The position numbers and the translations under genes were made by a program. 64,000 bases of DNA from Fictibacillus sp. BK138 (lineage in GTDB: Bacteria; Bacillota; Bacilli; Bacillales; Fictibacillaceae), in assembly GCF_004216955.1 (NCBI RefSeq), contig NZ_SGXL01000002.1:186001-250000 (forward strand). Reading direction: 5' to 3'. A model generated the notes under the pieces. It did no database searches and was not told where the DNA came from. It worked only from the letters and a program-made list of their open reading frames with translations. Below are positions 36,215-46,435 of the stretch, piece by piece. How positions within the stretch are numbered: the first letter of the stretch is position 1; every line of letters begins with the position of its first letter.

Positions 36215-36358
36215 CTTTTACGGTACGTGTTCTTATATTTATTACACGTTCGCTCAGCTTGGTTGAGTTTCGCTCAAAAATTCTTAGTTTCGCTCAAGAT
36301 AGGTCTAGCTTCGCTCAGAATGCTCAAGTTACGCTCAAACCACCTCTATTTTCGCTCA
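36215..36358 (+). repeat. Phased intergenic array B: six TTCGCTCA-type cores at 20-21 bp pitch
   Basis: The head ACGGTACGTGTTCTTATATT...TTACACG is identical to that of array A except for one T/A change. Cores start at 36249, 36269, 36289, 36310, 36330 (TACGCTCA) and 36351, the rest TTCGCTCA, giving intervals 20, 20, 21, 20, 21. The head is on the pruA side. Confidence 0.9.
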
Positions 36359-36414
36359 AGCGAACCTTTATCCAAGTTTAAATTGCACTAATAACGCATT
36401 CAGCTATTTTAAAA

Positions 36415-36472
36415 AAACGAAAAGCTGACTTCAAAGAGCCCTTTGCATGCCCTTTAACGCCAGCTTTTCCTA
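36415..36472 (-). terminator. Terminator of the pcrBA-ligA-yerH operon
   Basis: On the minus strand AAAAGCTG...CAGCTTTT with an inner AAAGGGC/GGGCTCTTT region, followed by CGTTTTTTT. It follows the yerH stop codon. Confidence 0.85.
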
Positions 36473-36481
36473 AAAATTGAA

Positions 36482-37693
36482 TTATTTTCGGTAAATATGA
36501 ACAAATGGTTCTTCTTGTGTTGTATCGTCTTTTACGATCAATGCCTCTGGCTGGTCAACTGCAGAGCCGATGTACACTTCGATCGGAACATTCGGCAGTT
36601 CGCCGAGTGCTGATGTGGCGACGAACTGTGTAAAGGAGATGATCTCCGCCTTGCCTCTGAACTGCACAGGAATTTCGATCGTCATTCGCTCCAAATTGCC
36701 ATCTTTATAGAATCCTTTTCCGATTACACCAATAAAATTCGGGAAGTATTCCTGCACTTTCGCTTTGAAAGTTGTAAACTTCTCATAGTCGCTTCGTTTC
36801 TTTTTTGAAGCTGTGTCAGATGGGAACAATAGATAATCTTCATCGATTTCGTTCCACGAACTAATCGAGTTGCTTCCCTTTTTCACGACTCCAGCAGAAA
36901 AGAAGTTTCCTGGTGTTACGGAATCACGCTCTTCTTCTTGATAAAGTGCAATGACGATAGGTACATCTTGAAGTTTAGGATCCTGGCGCAAACGGCTTGC
37001 CACTTGTCCGGCTACCTTTTGCGCTTCCTTTTTAACTTTTCCACGATCCAGCTTCACTTCACCTGGGTAGATCAAGCTATCTTTCTTTACGTCAAAATAA
37101 TAGGTGGAGTTAAAAGACAAACCGACTACCACGCCGCCAAGCTTTACTTTGCCATCTCCGCTTTGAACAAGATAGTTATGCTCAAGCACATAGGAAAGGT
37201 ATTTCGGGCTATTCTTATTGGCCTCTTGCAGTTTTTTTACGTAGTCGGGATCATTTTCAGCAACCTTAACCCCTAGTTTTGGGTTTAAACCGGTCTGATC
37301 CAGATCACTTTTGCTCTTCCCTGGCTTTTCATCTTCTCTTCTCAGCCAGTTGGTAACAGTAGGTTCATTTAAGAACTGACCTTCCTGGAAAAAGTATTTA
37401 TCCGTGTTGAACGTATCTTGAGCCACTCGCATCAAGCCCATTTCGAACTCGTTAATATCGAGGCGATTGTCTACACCATAACGGATAACACCGCGTGCTC
37501 CACCTGGCTCAAATGGAAAAATACTTCTGTAATACTTTTCACCTGTATTGATTTCCCCAGTGATGATCGCTTTTTCTTCTTTCTTCCCCTTTTCCTGCAC
37601 AACCTTTTCTTCTTTTTCCAGCTCATCCTTACCCAGACAGCCAGTTAAAACGAGTAAAAGGCTTAAGAAAAGGAGTCCAACCCGTTTAATCAT
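36482..37693 (-). CDS. yerH: CamS family sex pheromone-type lipoprotein YerH
   Basis: A 403-residue lipoprotein (signal ending LVLTGC at about residue 21) of the CamS family. Enterococcal and staphylococcal relatives release a hydrophobic pheromone peptide from the signal segment; in Bacillus the role is unknown. Charged linker KEEKVVQEKGKKEEK follows the Cys. ATG 37693 has GAGGAG 9 bases upstream. It is 41 bases after ligA and ends the pcrB-pcrA-ligA-yerH run, as in B. subtilis. Confidence 0.9.
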   Translation of the reverse strand: MIKRVGLLFLSLLLVLTGCLGKDELEKEEKVVQEKGKKEEKAIITGEINTGEKYYRSIFPFEPGGARGVIRYGVDNRLDINEFEMGLMRVAQDTFNTDKYFFQEGQFLNEPTVTNWLRREDEKPGKSKSDLDQTGLNPKLGVKVAENDPDYVKKLQEANKNSPKYLSYVLEHNYLVQSGDGKVKLGGVVVGLSFNSTYYFDVKKDSLIYPGEVKLDRGKVKKEAQKVAGQVASRLRQDPKLQDVPIVIALYQEEERDSVTPGNFFSAGVVKKGSNSISSWNEIDEDYLLFPSDTASKKKRSDYEKFTTFKAKVQEYFPNFIGVIGKGFYKDGNLERMTIEIPVQFRGKAEIISFTQFVATSALGELPNVPIEVYIGSAVDQPEALIVKDDTTQEEPFVHIYRK

Positions 37694-37734
37694 TACGGAC
37701 ACTCCTCTAATAGATGGTTAGCTCTCGCCAATCT

Positions 37735-39762
<2,028 letters not shown>

Positions 39763-42012
39763 TTACTCTTTTTCGATCGGGGCAAATTTAGCAAGCAGTC
39801 TTTTCACACCAACAGGCTGCGGGAATGCGATATCCAGTTCTAGTGAATCACCTTCACCGCGCATGCTTACTACTGTTCCCGTTTCCCACTTACGGTGTTT
39901 GACTTTGTCGCCTACTCTCCAATCTAGTTTTTCCCCGCCGGAAGATTGATAGACAGGTGTTACGGTTTTCTTTTTCGGACTCATGAATGATGGAGTCGAT
40001 CCACCACCGGAACGAGCCGAAGCACCCCAAGGAACAGACGGCTTTTCTTTCACCTCTGCTTCAATCAGATCAGCAGGAATTTCTGCGATAAAACGTGACT
40101 CCGGATTCGTTGTTGTACGTCCATAAAGTGTACGCATTCTCGCGTTTGTTAAGAAAAGCTCTTCCTCTGCACGTGTAATTCCTACGTATGCCAGACGGCG
40201 CTCTTCTTCCATCTCGTTCTCTTCGAAAAGAGCTCGGCTATGCGGGAACACCCCTTCTTCAAGCCCCATCAGGAACACGACAGGGAACTCCAGACCTTTT
40301 GCAGAGTGAAGCGTCATAAGAACAACGGATTCTTTCGGTTTATCTTCTTTTTCAGCCTCTTCATCCAGCTTATCGATATCCGCAACAAGAGCAAGGTCAG
40401 TAAGGAAAGCAATCAGCGACTTGTCATCCTGTTTCTTTTCAAAGTCCTGTGTCACGGAAATAAATTCATCGATGTTCTCTAAACGGCTTTGTGCTTCGAT
40501 CGTTTTTTCAGCTTTTAAAGCATCCCGGTAGCCGGTCTTGCTTAAAACTTCTTCTGTGAGTTCAGTAACTGAAAGGAATTCCTGCTGGCGTGTCCAGTTC
40601 GTAATAAAGTCTGTGAACTCTTTTAAACTGTTTGTAGCACGTGCGCTAAGTCCGATCTGTTCTACTTCTAAGAGTGCCTGATACATCGATAAATCGTTAG
40701 CAGCTGCATATTGAGCGACTTTATCTAATGAAGACGCACCAATCCCTCGTTTTGGAACGTTCACGATCCGAGTCAGCGAGATGTCATCGTCAGGGTTTGA
40801 GATCAGACGAAGATAAGCAAGGATGTCCTTGATCTCTTTTCTGTCATAGAACTTCGTGCCGCCGACAATGTTGTAAGGAATGTTGGATTTTATCAAAACT
40901 TCCTCTATTACACGCGACTGTGCATTTGTTCTGTAGAGAATCGCAATATCGTTGTAAGATCGTTTGCCCGATGTTACAGCTTCACGGATCTTTCCTGTTA
41001 CATAATAGCTTTCACCCTGCTCGTCATCGCCTTGATAGTAGGTGATGCTAGCTCCATCGGTATTATCTGTCCAAAGGTTCTTCGGTTTGCGGTTCATGTT
41101 GTTTTCGATGACTTTGTTCGCAGCCTGAAGAATCTTTTTCGTAGAACGATAGTTTTGCTCTAGCAAAATTACTTCGGCATCGTTGTAATCTTTTTCAAAA
41201 GAAAGGATGTTTGCGATATCCGCTCCGCGCCAGCCATAGATCGACTGATCAGAATCCCCGACAACACAAAGGTTGCGGAAGCGGTCAGCAAGCATTTTTA
41301 CCAGCATGTATTGCGCACGGTTCGTATCCTGATACTCATCGACGTGGATGTATTGGAACTTGCGCTGATAAAACTCAAGCACCTCAGGAACTTTCGCAAA
41401 CAATTGAATCGTCGTCATGATAAGATCGTCAAAATCAAGTGCCTGGTTCTTTCTTAAGCGCTTTTCATAGTTTTCATATACTTCTTGAACAACACCTTCA
41501 AAATGGCCGTTCGCAACTTTCGCAAAGTCCGATGCGGTCTTCAGTTCATTTTTTAAAGATGAAATCGAACTTAAGATGCCGCGCGGCTCGTATTTCTTCG
41601 GATCGTAGTTCAAGTCTTTAAGGATCGCTTTTACAACAGACAATTGATCTGTCGCATCTAAAATTGTAAAGTTTCGGTTGATTCCGATACGGTCGATGTC
41701 ACGTCGCAAAATTCGCACGCACATGGAGTGGAATGTAGAGATCCAGATCTCTTCCGCTACAGGACCCGTGATCTTCGCAACCCTTTCTTTCATCTCTCTT
41801 GCTGCTTTATTCGTAAATGTGATCGCCAGGATGTTCCATGGTGCCACTTCTTTTTCCATCATTAAATATGCGATGCGGTGTGTCAGCACACGCGTCTTAC
41901 CGCTTCCCGCTCCAGCCATTAACAGCAATGGCCCGTCTGTATGTTTTACTGCTGCTTTTTGCTCAGGGTTCAGCCCTGTTAACAACTTTTCGATCATTTG
42001 ATGCATACTCAT
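39763..42012 (-). CDS. pcrA: ATP-dependent DNA helicase PcrA
   Basis: A 749-residue superfamily 1 (UvrD/Rep) 3'-5' helicase. Q motif LNPEQKAAV, Walker [13 protein letters not shown], motif [14 protein letters not shown], motif [17 protein letters not shown], motif [10 protein letters not shown], motif [16 protein letters not shown]. The C-terminal [19 protein letters not shown] is the Tudor-like domain that binds RNA polymerase. GGTGAATGAATA precedes the ATG. Operon with ligA and yerH. Confidence 0.96.
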   Translation of the reverse strand: MSMHQMIEKLLTGLNPEQKAAVKHTDGPLLLMAGAGSGKTRVLTHRIAYLMMEKEVAPWNILAITFTNKAAREMKERVAKITGPVAEEIWISTFHSMCVRILRRDIDRIGINRNFTILDATDQLSVVKAILKDLNYDPKKYEPRGILSSISSLKNELKTASDFAKVANGHFEGVVQEVYENYEKRLRKNQALDFDDLIMTTIQLFAKVPEVLEFYQRKFQYIHVDEYQDTNRAQYMLVKMLADRFRNLCVVGDSDQSIYGWRGADIANILSFEKDYNDAEVILLEQNYRSTKKILQAANKVIENNMNRKPKNLWTDNTDGASITYYQGDDEQGESYYVTGKIREAVTSGKRSYNDIAILYRTNAQSRVIEEVLIKSNIPYNIVGGTKFYDRKEIKDILAYLRLISNPDDDISLTRIVNVPKRGIGASSLDKVAQYAAANDLSMYQALLEVEQIGLSARATNSLKEFTDFITNWTRQQEFLSVTELTEEVLSKTGYRDALKAEKTIEAQSRLENIDEFISVTQDFEKKQDDKSLIAFLTDLALVADIDKLDEEAEKEDKPKESVVLMTLHSAKGLEFPVVFLMGLEEGVFPHSRALFEENEMEEERRLAYVGITRAEEELFLTNARMRTLYGRTTTNPESRFIAEIPADLIEAEVKEKPSVPWGASARSGGGSTPSFMSPKKKTVTPVYQSSGGEKLDWRVGDKVKHRKWETGTVVSMRGEGDSLELDIAFPQPVGVKRLLAKFAPIEKE

Positions 42013-42072
42013 TATTCATTCACCGCCCGAACATATATTCTCATTTTATTTTCGCTCATTTTCCCGTTTTTT

Positions 42073-42765
42073 TCAAGTTCTATCCTTAACCGCTTTAACA
42101 GTTTCGATGGCAGCTTTCAGATCATCATACACGATGTTCCCGACTACAACCGTATCGGCAAACTGCGCCATTTCACTTGCTTGTGCGGCAGATGTGATTC
42201 CGCCTCCATAATAAAAGACTGTGTTCTCAAGCACACCTTTTACTTGTTTAACGATATTCACATCACCATACGTACCGCTGTATTCCAAATAAAAAATAGG
42301 AAGCTTAAACATTTTTTCCGCCATACGGGCATATGCTACAACATCATCTGCCGTTAGATCTGCATGAGCATTCGAACGCTCAGCCGCCGTACAATCAGGA
42401 TTTAAGATGCAATAACCTTCCGTGATGATCTCTTCCCAATTCATGATGTCTCCATACTCTTTTAAAGCTTCATGATGCAATCCGGTAATGAAGTTCGCAT
42501 CCTTCGCATTTAATACGGTAGGAATATAGTAAAAATCAAATCCAGGTGTAAGGGATTCAATATTTGAAACTTCAAGTACACAAGGAACCGCAAATCTGCG
42601 GATTCGTGACATAAGATCCAGTGTGTTATCAAGCGTTACCCCTTCAGATCCACCGACGATTACAGCATCCGTACCACTTTCGCAAATCATCTCAAGGTCG
42701 CTGTCGCTCATCTCTTTATCTGGGTCAAGCTTAAACACATGCTTCCATTCTCTATAATCAAACAT
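42073..42765 (-). CDS. pcrB: Heptaprenylglyceryl phosphate synthase PcrB
   Basis: A 230-residue TIM-barrel prenyltransferase that joins heptaprenyl diphosphate to glycerol-1-phosphate. [15 protein letters not shown] at the start, [17 protein letters not shown] and the phosphate-binding FYGGGITSA and [10 protein letters not shown] are family marks. ATG 42765 with AAAGGAAG upstream gives the family start MFDYREWKH; an in-frame extension to 42948 only reads through the dispersed repeat copy 2. 60 bases before pcrA. Confidence 0.95.
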   Translation of the reverse strand: MFDYREWKHVFKLDPDKEMSDSDLEMICESGTDAVIVGGSEGVTLDNTLDLMSRIRRFAVPCVLEVSNIESLTPGFDFYYIPTVLNAKDANFITGLHHEALKEYGDIMNWEEIITEGYCILNPDCTAAERSNAHADLTADDVVAYARMAEKMFKLPIFYLEYSGTYGDVNIVKQVKGVLENTVFYYGGGITSAAQASEMAQFADTVVVGNIVYDDLKAAIETVKAVKDRT

Positions 42766-43142
42766 GGTGTTCTTCCTTTCATGAATAAAGGCTGATCTCA
42801 ACAAGTAGTTGTTTTTGGAAGTTGTTGATTTCCGTTCCAGGATGCTCGCTTTCCGGGGGGCGTGCGGTGAGCCTCCTCTGAGCTTTGCGCCGTTAGGAGT
42901 CTCACCTGTCACACTAATCCCCCAGGAGTCTCGCACCATGCACTCCAATCAACAAATCAATGAAGCGTACTCTAAAAATACTAAAGGCAAATATAGAACA
43001 GCTTTAAAAAACAACCCGTGCCTGCTTTTATAACAGGCCGTTTTCTGTACTTCTGCATTATATCAAAAATCAAGTTCTCACTCTATGATTCATCATGTGG
43101 AAAGATTGTGAAGTTCATACTTCAGTTTGGGGAGGCTTGCCT
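42766..43142. other. 377-base intergenic region between pcrB and the GNAT gene
   Basis: Contains dispersed element copy 2 (42824-42953) and otherwise AT-rich sequence with presumed promoters for the divergent genes. No additional gene is supported. Confidence 0.7.
42824..42953 (-). repeat. Dispersed ~130-bp intergenic element, copy 2
   Basis: GTTGATT and AATCAAC inverted ends. Read on the minus strand it carries GCGAGACTCCTGGGGGA, CAGGTGAGACTCCTAACGGC, GGAGGCTCACCGC and CCGGAAAGCGAGCATCC in the same order as copies 1 and 3. It is upstream of pcrB and would be in its 5' leader if the promoter lies beyond it. Confidence 0.9.
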
Positions 43143-43682
43143 GTGCTCATGTGGCAAATTGACGATGAAATCATGCTGAAACAAGCAGACTTGAAAGAAT
43201 CCGAATCTATTTTTATGCTGCTCGAGCATTCGCGCGAGCATCTCGGACCATGGATCGGCTGGGTGGATTACACTCAATCCAACGGGGAAATGAAACAGTT
43301 TATCAAAACGGTTAATAAAAAGATGAAAGATCAAACAGATGTTGTTCTTTTTATTTGGTATAGGGGTCAAGCTGCAGGGTCAGTCGCTTTATATGATATT
43401 AAGTGGCATAATCAGTCGGGAATGCTGGGATATTGGGTTGGAGCAGGATTTGAAGGGCATGGCATCGCACAGCGGGCTGTAAAGGGGATGCTTATGTATG
43501 CGTTCTATACCCTCATGCTGAACCGTGTGGAATTAAGAGCGGCTGTTCAAAATGAAAAAAGCATTAAGCTCGCCCGCCGGCTTGGCTTCCAGGCGGAAGG
43601 CATCGTCCGGCAAGCAGAATGGATTCGCGGGGAATGCCGCGACCAGGTACAGATGAGCTTGATGAAGGGTGAGTTTCATTAA
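43143..43682 (+). CDS. GNAT family N-acetyltransferase, RimJ/RimL-like
   Basis: A 179-residue acetyltransferase. LKQADLKESESIFMLLEHSREHLGPWIGW is the RimJ/L-type N-terminus, GMLGYWVGAGFEGHGIAQRAVKGML the acetyl-CoA motif, and NRVELRAAVQNEKSIKLARRLGFQAEG the C-terminal motif. Targets unknown; relatives acetylate ribosomal proteins. GTG 43143 is chosen with GGAGG 7 bases upstream. Its stop codon overlaps the stop codon of the convergent YwrO-like gene. Confidence 0.85.
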   Translation: MLMWQIDDEIMLKQADLKESESIFMLLEHSREHLGPWIGWVDYTQSNGEMKQFIKTVNKKMKDQTDVVLFIWYRGQAAGSVALYDIKWHNQSGMLGYWVGAGFEGHGIAQRAVKGMLMYAFYTLMLNRVELRAAVQNEKSIKLARRLGFQAEGIVRQAEWIRGECRDQVQMSLMKGEFH

Positions 43683-44209
43683 ATTTCTGGATTTATAACA
43701 TAGGCAGCGTAATCTAGTGCACTTTGATCAATTTCCTCTTTAGATGCTCGGATCGCACCATGAATGGTAAACGGAGCAAGATATCGAGTTCCGATTAAAT
43801 TTGATGTCGCCTGAAAAGGACGCAAAAGTTCAGAAATTGAATAATTGTTGTAACCGCCTGCTTGATACGAAATTTGCGGTCCTCCTGTTGAGATGGCAAT
43901 GAGAAGCTCTTTGCCGTGCAAGTTATCTCCGCCTGGTCCGTAAGCCCAGCCGTATTGAAGCACTTGGTCCTGCCATTCTTTTAATAGCGATGGAGAACTG
44001 TACCAGTAGAACGGAAACTGCATAACGATACGGTCATGTTCAAGCAGCATGCGTTGTTCTTCTTCAACATTAATTTTCACGTCTGGATAAAGATCGTAGA
44101 GTTTTCTGACTGTAACACCTTCTTGTTTTTCGATTTCTTCAGCCCATCTCTTATTGACATGAGAGTTATGCAGATTCGGGTGGACGATTAGGACTAACGT
44201 TTTTTTCAT
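43679..44209 (-). CDS. NAD(P)H-dependent quinone oxidoreductase, YwrO/KefF-like
   Basis: A 176-residue flavodoxin-fold flavoprotein. LVLIVHPNLHNSHVNKRW is the FMN phosphate loop; VMQFPFYWYSSPSLLKEWQDQVLQYGWAYGPGG is the family core. It strongly resembles B. subtilis YwrO (general stress protein 14). Members reduce quinones with two electrons, protecting against electrophiles. ATG 44209 has AAAGGAG 10 bases upstream. The MarR gene lies just upstream, and both share a 16-bp palindromic site. Confidence 0.9.
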   Translation of the reverse strand: MKKTLVLIVHPNLHNSHVNKRWAEEIEKQEGVTVRKLYDLYPDVKINVEEEQRMLLEHDRIVMQFPFYWYSSPSLLKEWQDQVLQYGWAYGPGGDNLHGKELLIAISTGGPQISYQAGGYNNYSISELLRPFQATSNLIGTRYLAPFTIHGAIRASKEEIDQSALDYAAYVINPEI

Positions 44210-44242
44210 TTTATATAATCTCCTTTTATATCTATTTTTCAT

Positions 44243-44258
44243 TTGGTTGTACAAACAA
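44243..44258. promoter_or_regulatory. Candidate MarR operator upstream of the YwrO-like gene
   Basis: TTGGTTGTACAAACAA, a near-palindrome around TTGTACAA. It differs from the site before marR (44732-44747) at only a few positions. Confidence 0.75.
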
Positions 44259-44285
44259 CTATTATTGTAAAAGAAAAGCTCAATG

Positions 44286-44705
44286 TTAATCGAGCTGCTC
44301 TGCTGCCAGATGTGTTGCTTTTGTAAGAGCTTTTCCTTCTTCTTCTCCCAGAATATCTGAGTATGTGCGGAATAGATCTTTCCACGCTTTTTCTAATTGA
44401 ACCTGAATCTCTTCTCCCGCTTTTGTGGGATGAATGTGTGACATCTTCCCTTGCACTTTGCGCTCAGCCAACCCTTTAACAACGAGCTTATCTATAAACC
44501 TTGTAATAGTTGACGGCGTCATATGAAGTTCTTCAGCAAGTTCCGATTGTGAGATTCCAGGCTTGTTATTAACAAGCATCATTAAAAAACCATGCGTTGG
44601 AGAAATCCCTGTCGGTTTAAATGACTCCTCTGCCATTTTAGTGATGACACGAGAAAGTTTGTTCACCGTAAAATAAAGACAGTTTTGAAGATACTTTTCC
44701 GGCAA
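44286..44705 (-). CDS. MarR family transcriptional regulator
   Basis: A 139-residue winged-helix regulator. Recognition helix in ISQSELAEELHMTPSTITRFIDKLVVKGLAERK, then the wing and IHPTKAGEEI. TTG 44705 is preferred because AGAGGTG lies 6 bases upstream, giving MPEKYLQNCLYF. An upstream in-frame TTG at 44747 is inside the operator. It probably represses itself and the downstream quinone reductase gene; inducer unknown, likely electrophiles or oxidants by analogy. Confidence 0.87.
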   Translation of the reverse strand: MPEKYLQNCLYFTVNKLSRVITKMAEESFKPTGISPTHGFLMMLVNNKPGISQSELAEELHMTPSTITRFIDKLVVKGLAERKVQGKMSHIHPTKAGEEIQVQLEKAWKDLFRTYSDILGEEEGKALTKATHLAAEQLD

Positions 44706-44731
44706 ATGAAGCACCTCTTTTACTTTGATTG

Positions 44732-44775
44732 TTGTTTGTACATACAAATATAAAGTTGAAATGACATATCGTCAA
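44732..44775 (-). promoter_or_regulatory. marR promoter with overlapping palindromic operator
   Basis: On the minus strand TTGACG (44770-44775), a 17-base spacer and TATATT (44747-44752) form a sigma-A promoter. The 16-bp palindrome TTGTATGTACAAACAA (44732-44747) begins at the end of the -10 box, where a bound repressor would block initiation. Confidence 0.75.
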
Positions 44776-44851
44776 CCTTTTTGTCCTTTAGACAGAAAAC
44801 CTAGCCTAAAATATACATTTCGGAAACAGTTTTTATTTATCTTTCCAGGAA

Positions 44852-44923
44852 TCGCACGTTAGGCAGGTTTTTTCACACGTTATTTTAAAAAATCACACGT
44901 TAGCGAGCATTAATCGCACGTTA
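44852..44923 (+). repeat. Phased intergenic array D: four TCRCACGTTA cores at 20-21 bp pitch
   Basis: Cores start at 44852 (TCGCACGTTA), 44873 (TCACACGTTA), 44893 (TCACACGTTA) and 44914 (TCGCACGTTA), intervals 21, 20, 21. No head like that of arrays A-C. A possible degenerate fifth unit follows near 44934. Confidence 0.8.
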
Positions 44924-44995
44924 ATCTCAAAAAACGCTATTTTCGACAAAGGCCCACATGTTCTAAAAATATTTCAATAGAACCTAACCTCAAAC

Positions 44996-45024
44996 AAAAA
45001 AACCTGCCGCAGCAGGTTTTTCTT
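44996..45024 (-). terminator. Terminator of yerB-yerC
   Basis: AAAAACCTGC-CGC-AGCAGGTTTTT, followed by T on the minus strand after yerC. Confidence 0.88.
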
Positions 45025-45030
45025 AATTAT

Positions 45031-45336
45031 TTATTTCGCTTCTTCCTCTTCATGAACACGATCGAGTACCATTGCGTAAGCGTCGTTTCCGAAGTTCAGG
45101 CAGCGCTTCACACGTGAAATTGTCGCTGTGCTTGCACCCGTTTCGTTCTCGATTTTGTGATAGGTCTTACCTTCACGAAGCATGCGTGCCACTTCAAGTC
45201 TTTGTGCGAGTGACTGGATCTCGTTCATCGTACAAAGGTCGTCAAAGAAACGATAGCATTCTTCCATATCCTTAAGCGAAAGAACAGATTCAAAAAGCTG
45301 ATCCAGCGCTTTTCCACGTAGTTTATCAATTTGCAT
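45031..45336 (-). CDS. yerC: YerC/YecD family TrpR-related protein
   Basis: A 101-residue all-helical protein of the TrpR-like YerC family. The helix-turn-helix is TYHKIENETGASTATISRVKRCL, and RLEVARMLREGK precedes it as in the Trp repressor. The family has no defined regulon to my knowledge. It lies 20 bases after yerB, as in B. subtilis. Confidence 0.93.
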   Translation of the reverse strand: MQIDKLRGKALDQLFESVLSLKDMEECYRFFDDLCTMNEIQSLAQRLEVARMLREGKTYHKIENETGASTATISRVKRCLNFGNDAYAMVLDRVHEEEEAK

Positions 45337-45356
45337 GAAACATGCACTCCTTTTTT

Positions 45357-46388
45357 CTATTGCATCTTAACTGAATTCTCCATACCGCTAGGCACGATGT
45401 TGATCCAGGTTTTGCCCGGTATGAAAGCTCCGCCGTTCGGAACGATTCTGCCATTCTCGTTTTTCCACGAGATTTTCTGAGCAACACCATTTTGAATCAA
45501 AATCGCATCTCCGCCTGAAGTTAGATTGATTTCACGTCTGCCGGCATCATCGATAACCCGGTGAGCTGCCTCTACGATAAATACATTGCTCACTGAGATT
45601 GGAGTTTCAGTTTCCCTATCTATTGTCAGTTCATTGTTGCTGCTTCTAGCGTACGTCTTCTTTTTCTCGGAGTACGTAAATCCTACTGTTTCTCCGCGGC
45701 CATAATCAACCGTAACCTCTTTGGCCGACTCGCCTACAATATTCACGGAACTCGATTTTGTCAGGAATGGCAGCATATCCAGTTCGTCTGTTTGATCCGC
45801 TCCAACTTTATCCATACCTCTTAAAATATTTTCAGAGGTGATGTAAGAGTTGTGAGGTGCTTTTCTGAAATCAGCCCGTTTAAAAAGGCTGCCGTCGTAG
45901 TCCATGCCGTTCAAATGATCAACGGTACCGCTGTAAAGCATCTCTTTCGCTTCAGGACTGTATCCGTGCGCAACATAAAGTGCGTTGTATCCGCGGGAAA
46001 GTTCAATATAGTAGTCTCTCGCACTGCGGACTGGGCCGACTGTTTCAGGCATCTCACTCTGGAAGATAGCCAGGAAACGAGTAAGTTCTCCCTCAGCTAA
46101 TACTTCGTACACAATATCGGCTTTATGAAGTCCTGATTGTGGTCGTGCCTTCCAGTGGTTGTTGACCATGACCGCTACCGCACGATGATCAACCTCTTCG
46201 TTCGTTCCAATACCAGTAAGGGGAAAGAATGAAGAGAATGTTTTTTCTTCTTTCTTATCTTTCTTCTTATCGGAAGCTTCGGCTTTATCCACCTTGCCGT
46301 CCTCTAATACCTTATCTTTTGCGTCTTTACATGCAGACAGCGTAAATACAAGGATCATAGACATCAAAATCACGTACCACTTTTTCAT
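45357..46388 (-). CDS. yerB: DUF3048 lipoprotein YerB
   Basis: A 343-residue predicted lipoprotein: signal peptide ILMSMILVFTLSAC, a Lys/Asp-rich linker, then the DUF3048 domain with AVMVNNHWKARPQSGLHKADIVYEVLAEGELTRFLAIFQ and GPVRSARDYYIEL. In B. subtilis YerB is a membrane-linked lipoprotein; function is not clear. ATG 46388 with AGGTAGTGAG upstream is preferred over GTG 46397. 47 bases after yerA. Confidence 0.92.
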   Translation of the reverse strand: MKKWYVILMSMILVFTLSACKDAKDKVLEDGKVDKAEASDKKKDKKEEKTFSSFFPLTGIGTNEEVDHRAVAVMVNNHWKARPQSGLHKADIVYEVLAEGELTRFLAIFQSEMPETVGPVRSARDYYIELSRGYNALYVAHGYSPEAKEMLYSGTVDHLNGMDYDGSLFKRADFRKAPHNSYITSENILRGMDKVGADQTDELDMLPFLTKSSSVNIVGESAKEVTVDYGRGETVGFTYSEKKKTYARSSNNELTIDRETETPISVSNVFIVEAAHRVIDDAGRREINLTSGGDAILIQNGVAQKISWKNENGRIVPNGGAFIPGKTWINIVPSGMENSVKMQ

Positions 46389-46435
46389 TGGGCTCACTAC
46401 CTTTGTATCATTATTTTGCCCAATCCTTTTCTATA

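Larger units (their letters stand above)
35941..36481. other. 541-base intergenic region between pruA and yerH
   Basis: Contains, from the pruA side, the pruA ribosome binding site and presumed promoter, an AT-rich stretch with no recognised signal, array B (36215-36358) and the yerH terminator (36415-36472). No gene is supported; open frames across array B are periodicity artefacts. Confidence 0.7.
44706..45030. other. 325-base intergenic region between marR and yerC
   Basis: Contains the marR promoter and operator (44732-44775), array D (44852-44923) and the yerC terminator (44996-45024). No gene. Confidence 0.75.

Noticed and set aside
36134-36391. 85-codon plus-strand frame between pruA and yerH
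   Set aside because: Runs through array B and has no family match.
42766-42948. 61-residue N-terminal extension of PcrB
   Set aside because: It is only the dispersed element read in frame. ATG 42765 has a ribosome binding site and matches the family start.
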